Source: Lentisphaerales bacterium
GTDB lineage: Bacteria; Verrucomicrobiota; Lentisphaeria; Lentisphaerales; Lentisphaeraceae
Direction: 5' to 3'
DNA length: 64,000 nt
Assembly: GCA_022446985.1 (NCBI GenBank)
Contig: JAKVBD010000007.1
Location: 1-64,000, forward strand
The first letter of the stretch is position 1. Every line of letters starts with the position of its first letter. Both the position numbers and the translations under genes were made by a program. The notes beneath the pieces were generated by a model. It ran no database searches. It had not been told where the DNA came from and worked only from the letters and a program-made list of their open reading frames with translations. Shown piece by piece: positions 9,142 through 18,300 of this stretch.

Positions 9142-11121
9142 ATGGATAAAGATAAATTCCTGAATTTCCTGACAAATGAATATCAGGAGGCGAAAAGCAC
9201 TTTAAACTCTTCTGGTACAGTCCAGGAGTTGTCTTCAAAATCTGAACGCTATACGAATTTTAGCCAACTTGATGAAGGTGGCATGAAGACCATTATCAAG
9301 GTTTTCGATCAAGTCACAGAGCGTCACTTGGTCATGGCAACTATCAAGAATGAAGCTACCGAGGAAATGAAAGAACACTTCCTGCGCGAAGCTAAAATTA
9401 CCGCCAGCCTGCAACACCCAAATATCGTCCCTGTTCACGACATCGGTCATACAGCAGAGGGCAAACCTTACTTCATTATGAAATTAATTGAAGGCCAGAG
9501 CGTCAGTCAGTATCTCGACAAAAGCCTTTTGGAAAAGCTGAATATTTTTTTGAAGATTTGCGATGCCATAAACTATGCGCACTCGCAGGGCATAGTGCAT
9601 CTCGACTTAAAGCCGGATAACATTCAGGTTGGAAAACATGGTGAAGTTATCGTTTGCGATTGGGGCTTGGCAAAAGTTCTCTATGAAGACTGCAATGAAG
9701 AATTCCTCAAAATGGATTCACTCGATGTCGGTAATTTACAGCTGACTTTATATGGCCGGGGAACTCCAGGCTACATGGCTCCAGAACAATTTCAAAAAAG
9801 CGAAGGAATGCGTAAGCCGGCAGATATTTATAGTCTGGGTGCCATGCTCTACGCCATCCTGACTCAGAAAGCTCCAGTCAGTGGAGATAGTTACGACAAT
9901 ATCAAAAAGAAAACCCTTTCCGGACAATTTAAAGCACCTTCTTTGGCCATGCCTCAATTGAAAATCCCTATGGGCTTGGAGGCTATTTGTATGAAAGCCT
10001 TAAGCACCAAAGCGGAAGACCGCTACAAGATTGTCAAAGAACTGGCAGATGACGTCCAGGCTTATCTCAATGGCTTTGCTCCTAAAGCTGAAAATGCCGG
10101 ATTTGTCACTCAATTAAAACTGCTTTATCAGCGCAATAAAAGCCTTATTAACCTTAGTGCTGCAGCACTCATTTTCATCCTGCTTGGACTCCTGTGGTTT
10201 ATTGGAGAAATAAAACAACGAGAGTTAGAAGCGCGCACCGCATATGAGAAACTCTCGGCAGAAAAAGAACTTCGTAAACAAACAGAGCAAATGGCTCTTA
10301 TAAGAACCGTCAATAAAGGCTGGCAAGAATTCAAAAGAGGTAAGTATAACAACGCCTTGGAGGAAGCTGAAATTTCTTTAAATCTGGAGCCCAAAAATGT
10401 TCACGCTTTACGCTTGGCCGGTTTGATCTATTTAAGTCAATTTGAGTTCCTAAAAGCCTATGATTACTTCGAGAAGTTGCCAGATGAAAGATTCTTTGAT
10501 TTGAAACTTAAAACAAAAGCTTTTCTTGAAGTGACCGATGATATTCCCTTCGCAAAAGTTATAGATGTATTCACACCGGAGTATCTTGTAGTACCATACA
10601 GAAACGTGATTGCCAAGTCATTTGAGCGAGCCACTTTGGAACAAAAGAAGGAACTCATTAAAGCTCTTATCTTAAGTAAAAATGAAAACCTTCTACCAAG
10701 TAAAATTGTCCTTTCAGAAGATGGGAAATCTTTAACCATTAAGTCCAAAAAGTTTCACACTCTTCCTCCACTCAATAAAAGTGGCCTTAAAGAATTAGAT
10801 GTTTCTAAAACAAATTTATTTAAGCTTAACCCACTCAATGATCTTAAACTCAAAACACTTCACTTCCCCTACACAAATATCGGTTATATGGATATGGAGT
10901 CAGGTAAAGAATCGATCACCGACTTAAACATCGAAGGCACCAGATTCAACCATATTCCAACAAACATGGGCCACTTGCAAATCCTCAATATCGCTCACTG
11001 TAAATTCGGCGATTACAGCAAGCTTGTGAGATTTAAAGAGCTCAAAAAACTGACTGTCAATAAAGACCAACTTCCTGAGGATATAATGAATCAGTTGAGT
11101 TGTGAGATAGTGATAAAGTAG
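9142..11121 (+). CDS. Transmembrane Ser/Thr protein kinase with TPR and LRR-like C-terminus
   Basis: This protein has about 659 residues from the chosen ATG. The kinase domain (about 36-330) has Lys69 (MATIK), the catalytic loop HLDLKPDN (153-160), DWG (173-175) in place of DFG, and a GTPGYMAPE segment. The usual Arg of HRD is Leu here. A single membrane helix follows (about 338-358), then a TPR-like helical region and a C-terminal part with leucine-rich spacing ('LKELDVSKTNLFKLNPLNDLKLKTLHFPYTNI'). The likely topology is a cytoplasmic kinase and an external sensor part. The ATG at 9142 has a GGAGAG upstream; a GTG at 9106 is possible but has an SD only one base away. It is divergent from the ECF sigma gene, which suggests the two work together. 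Confidence 0.88.
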   Translation: MDKDKFLNFLTNEYQEAKSTLNSSGTVQELSSKSERYTNFSQLDEGGMKTIIKVFDQVTERHLVMATIKNEATEEMKEHFLREAKITASLQHPNIVPVHDIGHTAEGKPYFIMKLIEGQSVSQYLDKSLLEKLNIFLKICDAINYAHSQGIVHLDLKPDNIQVGKHGEVIVCDWGLAKVLYEDCNEEFLKMDSLDVGNLQLTLYGRGTPGYMAPEQFQKSEGMRKPADIYSLGAMLYAILTQKAPVSGDSYDNIKKKTLSGQFKAPSLAMPQLKIPMGLEAICMKALSTKAEDRYKIVKELADDVQAYLNGFAPKAENAGFVTQLKLLYQRNKSLINLSAAALIFILLGLLWFIGEIKQRELEARTAYEKLSAEKELRKQTEQMALIRTVNKGWQEFKRGKYNNALEEAEISLNLEPKNVHALRLAGLIYLSQFEFLKAYDYFEKLPDERFFDLKLKTKAFLEVTDDIPFAKVIDVFTPEYLVVPYRNVIAKSFERATLEQKKELIKALILSKNENLLPSKIVLSEDGKSLTIKSKKFHTLPPLNKSGLKELDVSKTNLFKLNPLNDLKLKTLHFPYTNIGYMDMESGKESITDLNIEGTRFNHIPTNMGHLQILNIAHCKFGDYSKLVRFKELKKLTVNKDQLPEDIMNQLSCEIVIK

Positions 11122-11124
11122 TTT

Positions 11125-12363
11125 TCACTTGGCTAGTTTGTAAATTTCATTACCATCTAAATAGATTCCTAAAATATACTTTTTACCAAAAAAGTAATCA
11201 TGCCCATACTTATCATAAGTAAATTTATACTTTCTCTCATTCAAAGTAATTTCTTCTTTTTCATCATCAAAACTGTAGACTAAAGGAAATTCTCGCATGT
11301 CATCGTTTGTCAATCCTTGCTTCACTATTCCTTTTGCTGGATAACAGGAAAATATATCTGGTCCATTACAGCTTAGATTGAGATATTTAACCAATCTTTT
11401 AATGGGATAATACCCCCTTAAACGAAACTTTAATGTATAATAATGAGTACTATTGAGCCGGATATATAAGTTCTTATATCCTCCACTTTTTAAGGATTTA
11501 AATCTAAAGTACTTACCAGCTACACTTACCCCTCTGGAATCCACTTTAACCGAAGCCGTCTCTTCTTCAGATAAAGTAATTGGCTCTGCAGAACGTGGCC
11601 TTGGTATTAATTTAGAATTTCTGTATATATAATAATTACTCCCTAGTTTTTCCCAAATATCTTTTTTATCATCCCTGATAGTTTTAGATATATCAACATC
11701 AGAAAAAAGTAAAAAGTATTCTAGGTTTATGGGCAAAGTCTTACCCAAATATCTATAAAGAGCATTAATCCTCTGATCATCTCGATGCTTGTCCTTATTC
11801 ACAAGATCACTAATTGACTCTTTAGACTGCTTTATCTCCGGATCAGTTACATAAAGGCTATCTTTAAGTTTATAACCTTCCCTTTCCTCAACATTGAGCT
11901 CAGCAGTAGGATTATTCTTATCCAGTTTAATGCGCTTCTTACCATCAATGAAGTACATCACATCGTCTTTCATATAAGCTTTGTAATTAAAGAATCTTTG
12001 TCCGTAATTAAGAGTATGGCTTTTCCCTCTAAATTCGACTAAAGCAACAGATCTGGGCAGGGCGATCATTTCACCAACTCCAACAGGTAATAATTTTCTC
12101 GATTTTAGGAGTCTGACTCCAGCTTTGCCATCGCGATCTACATGTAAAGAACCATAACCGTAAATAGTCACTTCATCTTTAATAATCTGTGAACTAATGT
12201 AAATCCCCTTTTTATAGAGGGAATAGTAAACATGCCGCTTGTATGTACTGTGAACTTTAAGTTTTAGGTCCTGCTTCTGGTAACCAACAAATGTCAGTTT
12301 TTCGGCAACTAATGGCTGCGAAAAGATAAATAACAAAAACAAGAATTGGTAAAAAGATTTCAT
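11125..12363 (-). CDS. Secreted protein of unknown function
   Basis: This 412-residue protein has an N-terminal signal peptide (MKSFYQFLFLLFIFSQPLVA). The ATG at 12363 is preferred because AGAGGG lies 5 bases before it; an upstream in-frame ATG has no such site. The mature part is rich in Lys, Tyr and beta-strand-like segments, with no membrane helix, no cysteine cluster and no motif that I recognise. It ends 3 bases from the convergent kinase gene. It may be an outer-surface or periplasmic protein. No function is assigned. Confidence 0.65.
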   Translation of the reverse strand: MKSFYQFLFLLFIFSQPLVAEKLTFVGYQKQDLKLKVHSTYKRHVYYSLYKKGIYISSQIIKDEVTIYGYGSLHVDRDGKAGVRLLKSRKLLPVGVGEMIALPRSVALVEFRGKSHTLNYGQRFFNYKAYMKDDVMYFIDGKKRIKLDKNNPTAELNVEEREGYKLKDSLYVTDPEIKQSKESISDLVNKDKHRDDQRINALYRYLGKTLPINLEYFLLFSDVDISKTIRDDKKDIWEKLGSNYYIYRNSKLIPRPRSAEPITLSEEETASVKVDSRGVSVAGKYFRFKSLKSGGYKNLYIRLNSTHYYTLKFRLRGYYPIKRLVKYLNLSCNGPDIFSCYPAKGIVKQGLTNDDMREFPLVYSFDDEKEEITLNERKYKFTYDKYGHDYFFGKKYILGIYLDGNEIYKLAK

Positions 12364-12541
12364 ATTGCCCTCTGTGAAACTAAATGTGTCCCTCATTCTA
12401 ACTGCATTCGTTTAAAAATCATCTAAAGAACTTCAAGAAATCACATTTCGATTAAGAAAACAACCGAGAGTTTTCATGTGAGACAGAGCTGGGGCTGGGG
12501 TTCCACAATTAAATTCCCCTCCTTGTCTATCTTTAATGATT

Positions 12542-12642
12542 ATGTAAATCATGTCTGAATAATACTCTGAACATTATTTTTGCCGCAAAGATTGTGGCGC
12601 TCCCAGATGTAAATAATATTTTCATGTAAATCCTGTCTAAAT
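12542..12642. repeat. Imperfect direct repeats of the GACAGGATTTACAT type
   Basis: The gap 12364-12706 (343 bases) holds ATGTAAATCATGTCTGAAT (12542-12560) and ATGTAAATCCTGTCTAAAT (12624-12642), which match at 17 of 19 bases. A partial ATGTAAAT is at 12607. Read on the minus strand they are AGACA(G/T)GATTTACAT units, which are scattered in many PVC genomes; a third lies at 743-762. No gene is seen in the gap. A TGTCAAG box lies just downstream at 12654-12660, before the DUF1592 gene. Confidence 0.55.
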
Positions 12643-12706
12643 TCTATTTCTCATGTCAAGGTTCACTTTCCGGTCAGGTATGTAGCCAAAATGAACTGGA
12701 GTTTAC

Positions 12707-14860
12707 ATGAAGAATTTGCTTTTGCTTTTATTGCTCGGGACAACGGCTGTAGCCGATGTTTCGATTGAGTTCTCTGAACGGATAATGCCTCTCTTACATA
12801 ATTATTGTTACGACTGCCATGATCCGGATCATGAAGAACATGGCGCCCCGGTTTTTGAAGCAAAGAGTGTAGATGATATCAATAAAGAACGCCACAGCTG
12901 GAAAAGTGTTGCCGCCCAGATTCGCAATCGCACTATGCCCCCAAAACGCAAGAAGAAACAGCCGACTGAAGATGAAAGAATTGAACTGGCTACATGGATT
13001 GAAAACTTCCTGCAAAACTCCGCTAAGGAGATGCCTGAATACGCCGGAATGGTCAGAACCAGAAGATTAAACCGAACTCAATACAGCAATACTATCCGCG
13101 ATCTATTTGGCTTTGATCTGGGGTTTGCCAGTACTTTTCCGAAAGATGGCAGTGGAGGCGAAGGTTTTGATAACAATGGCGAGACTTTGTACCTGCCACC
13201 ATTGCTTATGGAGCGATACATGGAAGCCAGTCAGAGAATTCTCGATAAAGCGATTATCACACCAGCGCTCAACCTGAATTTCAATCCAAATGAACCTGTC
13301 AGGTTCAATACTTATTTATCAAGTTCTTACACAGTAAAGCTCAGTTACTCTACTCAAGAAGAACAGGAAACTCAGCTACTAATTGATGGTTTGAATAATC
13401 ATACAATGACGCTGGTACCAGATGAAAATAAAGTTCAACTTGATGTCGGCCTGGATCGCGGCATTCACTCTTTTGAATTCTTCAGAAATGTATCTACGGA
13501 ACTGAAATCTCTACAAGTAAAACAGAACTTAAACCAAAGTCAGAATCAACAATTCCACGACAAACTATTTGTACATTCTCACGACTCAAGCCCAGAAAGC
13601 CAACGTAAAGCTGCAAAGAAAAACCTCGAACTGTTTATGAAAAAAGCTTTTCGCCGACCGGTTAATGAAAATGAAATTTCAAAATACATGGCTCTTTATG
13701 ACCGCGCTGCCAGCCGTAAAGATCCTTATGAAGAATGTTTCAAGTTAGTGCTTAACGCAGTTTTGCTTTCGCCTCATTTCTTATTCATGATTGAAGAGCA
13801 CCCTGCATCAGAGAAAATTGAAGATATCTCCAGTTATGAATTGGCTTCACGCCTATCGTATTTTCTATGGTCTTCTATGCCGGATGACGAACTATTTAGC
13901 CTCGCAGAGAACAACTCTTTGAAAAATGAGGCTGTCCTTATAATTCAAATCAATCGCATGCTTTTAGATCCTAAAGCATACAGCTTCTTTGAAAATTTCA
14001 CTTCACAATGGCTGGGCACTGATGAAGTTGGTGGTCAACACTCTCCTTCAGGCTCCCTCGAGAAAGAGTATAAGTATTCTCCTGAGTTGGGAATGGCTTT
14101 AAGAGAAGAGCCTATTCAATTCTTTAAGCACATCGTTCAAAAAAACCGCCCTCTTCTCGATTTAATCGATTCAAAGTATGTTCTCGTCAATCAACTCATT
14201 GCTAAACATTATGGCATGAAGCGCATCAAAGGAAATCATTTCCGCAAAGTAAAAACCAGCAACGATCAACGCGGCGGAATTTTAGGTTTTGGCGGAGTAC
14301 AGATGGCCACTTCATTTCCATTTCGCACCAGCCCGGTTTTACGCGGCGCCTGGGTGATTGAAACAATATTGGGAACACCTGTCCCCTCACCGCCGGCAGA
14401 TATCCCTGCGTTAGCTTTAAAGAAGAAACAAAACAAGAATCTTACTGTTCGTCAGGTTTTTGAAAAGCATCGCGAAAATGCTTCCTGTGCTGCCTGCCAT
14501 GACTTGATTGATCCCATCGGTTTTGGTCTTGGTAACTACGACCTGGCAGGAAGATGGCGCACCCATGAAAATGGTAATCCGGTAAATGCCAGTGGAGTCA
14601 TGCCTACCGGTGAGACTTTCAATGGGCCCAAAGAATTAAAGAATATGCTGATGAACAAAAGAGATCAATTTGTTCGCCATTTAACTGCCAAACTTCTGGG
14701 CTATGCTTTAGGCCGCAGTTTGATGCATGAAGATGCCGGGACAATCGAACGCGCCGTAGAAAAAATAAAGCAAGAAAACTATACCGCTCAAGCATTGATT
14801 AAAACCATCGTTATGAGCACGCCATTCCGCCAACGCCAACTTATTTCACAGGAGCATTAA
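12707..14860 (+). CDS. PSCyt1/DUF1592-family secreted cytochrome protein
   Basis: This 717-residue protein has a signal peptide (about 1-16) and the full domain order of the planctomycete DUF1592 family. The first haem motif is CYDCH (about 35). DUF1587 follows ('RRLNRTQYSNTIRDLFGFD', about 120), then DUF1592 with 'FMKKAFRRPVNENEISKYM' (about 310), and DUF1588 ('RTSPVLRGAWVIETILGTPVPSPPADIP', about 540). Next come CAACHDLIDPIGFGLGNYD (about 595) and the C-terminal DUF1585. GGAG lies 6 bases before the ATG. The DUF1552 gene follows after one base, so they form an operon. The family is paired this way in many PVC bacteria, where a role in extracytoplasmic polymer breakdown is suspected but unproven. 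Confidence 0.93.
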   Translation: MKNLLLLLLLGTTAVADVSIEFSERIMPLLHNYCYDCHDPDHEEHGAPVFEAKSVDDINKERHSWKSVAAQIRNRTMPPKRKKKQPTEDERIELATWIENFLQNSAKEMPEYAGMVRTRRLNRTQYSNTIRDLFGFDLGFASTFPKDGSGGEGFDNNGETLYLPPLLMERYMEASQRILDKAIITPALNLNFNPNEPVRFNTYLSSSYTVKLSYSTQEEQETQLLIDGLNNHTMTLVPDENKVQLDVGLDRGIHSFEFFRNVSTELKSLQVKQNLNQSQNQQFHDKLFVHSHDSSPESQRKAAKKNLELFMKKAFRRPVNENEISKYMALYDRAASRKDPYEECFKLVLNAVLLSPHFLFMIEEHPASEKIEDISSYELASRLSYFLWSSMPDDELFSLAENNSLKNEAVLIIQINRMLLDPKAYSFFENFTSQWLGTDEVGGQHSPSGSLEKEYKYSPELGMALREEPIQFFKHIVQKNRPLLDLIDSKYVLVNQLIAKHYGMKRIKGNHFRKVKTSNDQRGGILGFGGVQMATSFPFRTSPVLRGAWVIETILGTPVPSPPADIPALALKKKQNKNLTVRQVFEKHRENASCAACHDLIDPIGFGLGNYDLAGRWRTHENGNPVNASGVMPTGETFNGPKELKNMLMNKRDQFVRHLTAKLLGYALGRSLMHEDAGTIERAVEKIKQENYTAQALIKTIVMSTPFRQRQLISQEH

Positions 14861-14861
14861 A

Positions 14862-16229
14862 ATGTTTAAACCACTTTCTAGAAGAACAGTTTTAAGAGGC
14901 CTCGGTGCCGGTATGGCTCTGCCTATGTTGGAAAGTATGACTCCTGTTTACGGCACAGATAAATTAGCTAAGCCACCAATAAGAGCTGCCTTTATTTTTA
15001 TGCCGAATGGCGTCTGGCCGAAAGATTGGGATCCCGCAGGGCAAGGAGAAAAATTTGAAGCCAACACGCCATTTTTAAAAAATTTTGAAAATGTTAAAGA
15101 AGAGTGCACTCTGCTGCAAAACCTATGGAATGCAAATTCCAAAGGACGCAATGGCCACTGGCCAAAGGTGCCGGCTTTTTTAGGCGGTGGCTATGTCGAA
15201 AGGAGCACTGTAAGAAACCTTGGAGTTGGTCGTACCTCAGTGGATCAAGTTATGGCCCGCGAGATTGGTCACAAAACTTCACTGCCTTCTTTAGAGCTTG
15301 GAATCGATGAACCGCGCTCTGGAATTGATAGTGTTGGTGGTGGTTTTACGCGTCTCTATGGCAATCACATTTCCTGGCGCGGGCCGAGAACACCGGTTGC
15401 CAGTGAGCGCATTCCTCTTTACGCATTCAATCGACTTTTTAAGTCTGGAAAAGCACCTAAAATCCCAGGATTGAAGCCTGACACTGTATCTTATAAAGAA
15501 TCAATGCTCTACGACTCAACCAGCGTGCTAGATTTAGTCCGCGAAGAAGCCAAAAGTCTGCAAAGGAAGATCAGCCGAGACGACCGTGAAAAAATTGATG
15601 AGTACTTTGAAACTGTCAGAGCGATTGAACTGCAAATTAGCAATTCAATGATTCCTCAAAAGCGTTGGGTCAACCAAACAAAGTTTGAGTTTACTCGACC
15701 GGAAGCCGGAATACCTGAGAATCACGAAGCCCATGTTCGTCTTATGCTCGACATTCTGCTTCTGGCCTTTTGGACAGACAGCACTCGCATCTCTACTTTT
15801 ATGCTTGGCAATGCTCAGTCCAAACATGATTACTCTTTTCTACCGGGAGTTAAAGGCACTTTCCACGAGTTGTCTCACCACAGAGAAAAACCAGAGCTGC
15901 TCAAGCAGTACAAAGACATCGTCCACTACAATCTTAGACAGGTTTCCTATGTTATGGAAAAGATGAAAAGTATGAATGAAGGCCAGGGAAACTTACTCGA
16001 CAACTCTATGCTCCTTTTCGGATCCACTATTAAAGATGGAAACAATCATCAGGAACACGACCTGCCATTAATTCTGGCAGGGAAGGCTCAGGGAAAAATT
16101 CAGTCGGGAAAAATCATAAAATCCCCAGAAAAAACACCACTGAATAATCTCTATGTCAGCATGCTGAATGTCATGGGAATTAAGAGAGATAAGATCGACG
16201 ATAGCACTGGAAAAATCGATCTAGCTTAA
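14862..16229 (+). CDS. DUF1552 protein with Tat signal
   Basis: This 455-residue protein begins with a twin-arginine export signal, SRRTVLRGLGAGMALPML. The body is a DUF1552 domain, with family features 'RAAFIFMPNGVWPKDWDP', 'GHWPKVPAFLGG', 'SLELGIDEP' and a C-terminal 'SMLLFGSTIKDGNNHQEHDLPLILAG'. The fold is related to sulfatases and alkaline phosphatases (compare DUF1501). Folded export through Tat suggests a bound cofactor. It begins one base after the DUF1592 gene, and the two should act together in the periplasm or outside the cell. The reaction is unknown. Confidence 0.92.
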   Translation: MFKPLSRRTVLRGLGAGMALPMLESMTPVYGTDKLAKPPIRAAFIFMPNGVWPKDWDPAGQGEKFEANTPFLKNFENVKEECTLLQNLWNANSKGRNGHWPKVPAFLGGGYVERSTVRNLGVGRTSVDQVMAREIGHKTSLPSLELGIDEPRSGIDSVGGGFTRLYGNHISWRGPRTPVASERIPLYAFNRLFKSGKAPKIPGLKPDTVSYKESMLYDSTSVLDLVREEAKSLQRKISRDDREKIDEYFETVRAIELQISNSMIPQKRWVNQTKFEFTRPEAGIPENHEAHVRLMLDILLLAFWTDSTRISTFMLGNAQSKHDYSFLPGVKGTFHELSHHREKPELLKQYKDIVHYNLRQVSYVMEKMKSMNEGQGNLLDNSMLLFGSTIKDGNNHQEHDLPLILAGKAQGKIQSGKIIKSPEKTPLNNLYVSMLNVMGIKRDKIDDSTGKIDLA

Positions 16230-16253
16230 TAGGAACGGAAACGGGTTTCCGAT

Positions 16254-16281
16254 AAAAAAAAGGCCCGGCGTAAACCGGGCC
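16254..16281 (-). terminator. Rho-independent terminator of the redox operon
   Basis: The hairpin arms GGCCCGG (16262-16268) and CCGGGCC (16275-16281) are followed on the minus strand by eight T's (16261-16254). It lies about 60 bases after the stop of the haem lipoprotein gene and ends the minus-strand cluster. It may also help to stop the convergent DUF1552 transcript, which reads into it from the other side. Confidence 0.9.
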
Positions 16282-16340
16282 ATCTAACAAGCGATAAGAT
16301 ATATTTCATATACATCTTTAATGGGAATTTTTTTTGAAGA

Positions 16341-16934
16341 TTACTTCATAGGAATACGGATAACTACGCCACCCATAACTTCACCCATTTTAAAGTCGTC
16401 TCTTGGAGAGTCTTTGTGATCGTTGTGACAATCGATACATGCTGCAGAAACAGCTACGTCAGGATAAACTGCAGTGAAGAAAGTTTTGTCACCAAGAGTT
16501 TCTTTACCATAAAAGTTTTTACCTGGGTTTTTGCCGATGTACTGAAGACCTTCTTTTTCAATAGGAGTCTTTGGTGCATTCTGGCTGTTGATAGGCCACT
16601 CAGACTGTAAAGAGTAAGTGAATCCCGGGTTAGCTTCCATAGCCAGGTCTCTAGCGTAGCGGAACATCTGAGCCGGTAGCATAACACCGTTGTCTTTGTC
16701 TTCCCACTTCTCATGTGGCTTGATCAATTTCTTCTCTTTACCAAGTCGGGCAATTACGTGCTTGGTGTAGGCTGTTCTTGTACCATTCATTACTGAGAAA
16801 AGTGCATCTGCCATTTTTTCCGGCGGTAGACCATCTGCCGCTTTAGGGGCTGAAGCTTCAGCTGATTTAGAACATCCTGTAAATAAAAATGGGACTATTA
16901 GTAATAGTGTTGCAATCAAGGCTTTCAGTTTCAT
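16341..16934 (-). CDS. Tll0287-like (DUF3365) haem lipoprotein
   Basis: This 197-residue protein has a lipoprotein signal ending FTGC. The mature part is a DUF3365/Tll0287-like domain (about 35-195), a PAS-like fold that binds haem c, with the motif CIDCHNDHKDSPRDDFKMGEVMGGVVIRIP at the end. One CxxCH is present. It is the last gene of the cluster, 82 bases after the 11-haem cytochrome gene, and is followed by a strong terminator. In other bacteria such domains serve as redox or ligand sensors or as small electron carriers. Here the context favours an electron carrier or sensor facing the periplasm. Confidence 0.85.
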   Translation of the reverse strand: MKLKALIATLLLIVPFLFTGCSKSAEASAPKAADGLPPEKMADALFSVMNGTRTAYTKHVIARLGKEKKLIKPHEKWEDKDNGVMLPAQMFRYARDLAMEANPGFTYSLQSEWPINSQNAPKTPIEKEGLQYIGKNPGKNFYGKETLGDKTFFTAVYPDVAVSAACIDCHNDHKDSPRDDFKMGEVMGGVVIRIPMK

Positions 16935-17016
16935 CTTTCTGTCCTTTTGAAATCTGTTTAGTTCATAGAGTGCTGTTCATAACATTTGCCTTTGTAAAAT
17001 CCTCAATAAAACCTCC

Positions 17017-18288
17017 TCAACGTTTCTCTCTTTGTTTAACCCATTCCAGAGACTCAATCTTTTTGGATGGCCTCCCCTTAAAGTTTTCCAGTATCAGCTT
17101 TTCATCTGCTAATGAATCTATTGAAAATTGTAGTCCGTGGCACTTCTGACATGAGGTTCTGATCATCTTCTCATTTGGTCTTAAAGTTGCATTTTGATTG
17201 TGTTCAACGACGACTTTGCCATTTTTCTTAACTCGCGGCATGTGACAGGTTGCACATGAAACTCCTTTGCCGGTTTTGGCCCCGAATGAGTCGATCTGCC
17301 AGTATGTGAAGTGCGGTGAATTTTTATAGTTCAATGAGTGCTGATCGTTGTGACAGTTCAGACAAGCGTCTACTGCTGCGCGCTTGATATCGAAGCGGTG
17401 ATCGCTGTGACAGCTGATGCAATTAAGCTCTTTGTGTGCCGCAGAGCTTTTCATTGGCAGACGTGCATCCTTCGGCGTCATTGGACTCATACCTGCAGCT
17501 AAACGCATACCGTGTTTACCCATGCTAAAACCTTCATACTCTTCCTGGTGACACTCCTGACAAGTAGTCGGAGAAACTTTGTTACTCCACTCAACTGCTG
17601 AATCCGGCTGGTGACAGTCTTTACAATTCACTTTCGCCTTAGCATGAGCTGTACTTGACCAGTGATGATGAATCTCGGGATCAACTGTGCCGTCATAATC
17701 CGCTACTGGAACCGTTTTGTTCATTCTCTGTTCCAAAGATATTTCAGAAGCATCAAACCTATGATCATCTTCTCCGTAATGCTTAAGCAAAAAGTCCTCA
17801 TAAAGGGCTTTATTGTCATGATAGTTGTGACAGCCGGCTGTTGCACAAGAATTAAACTCCAAGCCTTTGTGAGATTCTCTTTCTTCACCTATTTCAGAGT
17901 GACAGACTGCACAATAATCATCAGGTAAAGTGACGCCCATATCACCAGTAGTATGTGGACTGTGCTCTGTGTGACAAGTGATACATTTACGGGCATCCAA
18001 CTTTGCAATCATGTCAAAATTACGCGGATCACTAAATTTATTTTCAGGATGTGAATCCTGACCGTCTTTTAAATCTTGAGCATGACACTGAGTACAGGCA
18101 TCCTGTTTTACTCCCATCATTGGTGTATGACAGGCGCTACATTGCATTTCTATCTGATAGTGTCCATGTGTTGTTTCATTTGGCAGGAATAAGGGCTTTT
18201 CTTCTGCTGCAAACATCTGATAACTCAGATAAGCCGCCGCGGAAATTGTCATTGTCAACCAAACGATAAACCATTTAAATGTCGTCAT
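17017..18288 (-). CDS. Membrane-anchored multihaem cytochrome c (11 haem motifs)
   Basis: This protein has about 423 residues, with an uncleaved N-terminal anchor (FKWFIVWLTMTISAAAYLSYQ) that leaves the rest in the periplasm. Ten CxxCH motifs are visible: CSACH, CTQCH, CITCH, CAVCH, CKDCH, CQECH, CISCH, CLNCH, CATCH and CQKCH. One longer C-x4-CH (CATAGCH) lies between the fourth CxxCH and CKDCH, giving 11 likely haems. Many spare His residues (HSPH, HYGEDDHRF, HHHW) can be distal ligands. The ATG at 18288 has AAGGGG 7 bases before it. It starts 12 bases after the flavoprotein stop and is in the same operon. I infer that it receives electrons from the membrane flavoprotein; no catalytic CxxCK site is seen, so it is not a typical NrfA. 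Confidence 0.88.
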   Translation of the reverse strand: MTTFKWFIVWLTMTISAAAYLSYQMFAAEEKPLFLPNETTHGHYQIEMQCSACHTPMMGVKQDACTQCHAQDLKDGQDSHPENKFSDPRNFDMIAKLDARKCITCHTEHSPHTTGDMGVTLPDDYCAVCHSEIGEERESHKGLEFNSCATAGCHNYHDNKALYEDFLLKHYGEDDHRFDASEISLEQRMNKTVPVADYDGTVDPEIHHHWSSTAHAKAKVNCKDCHQPDSAVEWSNKVSPTTCQECHQEEYEGFSMGKHGMRLAAGMSPMTPKDARLPMKSSAAHKELNCISCHSDHRFDIKRAAVDACLNCHNDQHSLNYKNSPHFTYWQIDSFGAKTGKGVSCATCHMPRVKKNGKVVVEHNQNATLRPNEKMIRTSCQKCHGLQFSIDSLADEKLILENFKGRPSKKIESLEWVKQREKR

Positions 18289-18300
18289 CACCATTCCCCT

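Noticed and set aside
17017-18288. Assignment as NrfA nitrite reductase
   Set aside because: No CxxCK site, the wrong haem count and an N-terminal anchor; it is better left as a multihaem carrier of unknown role.
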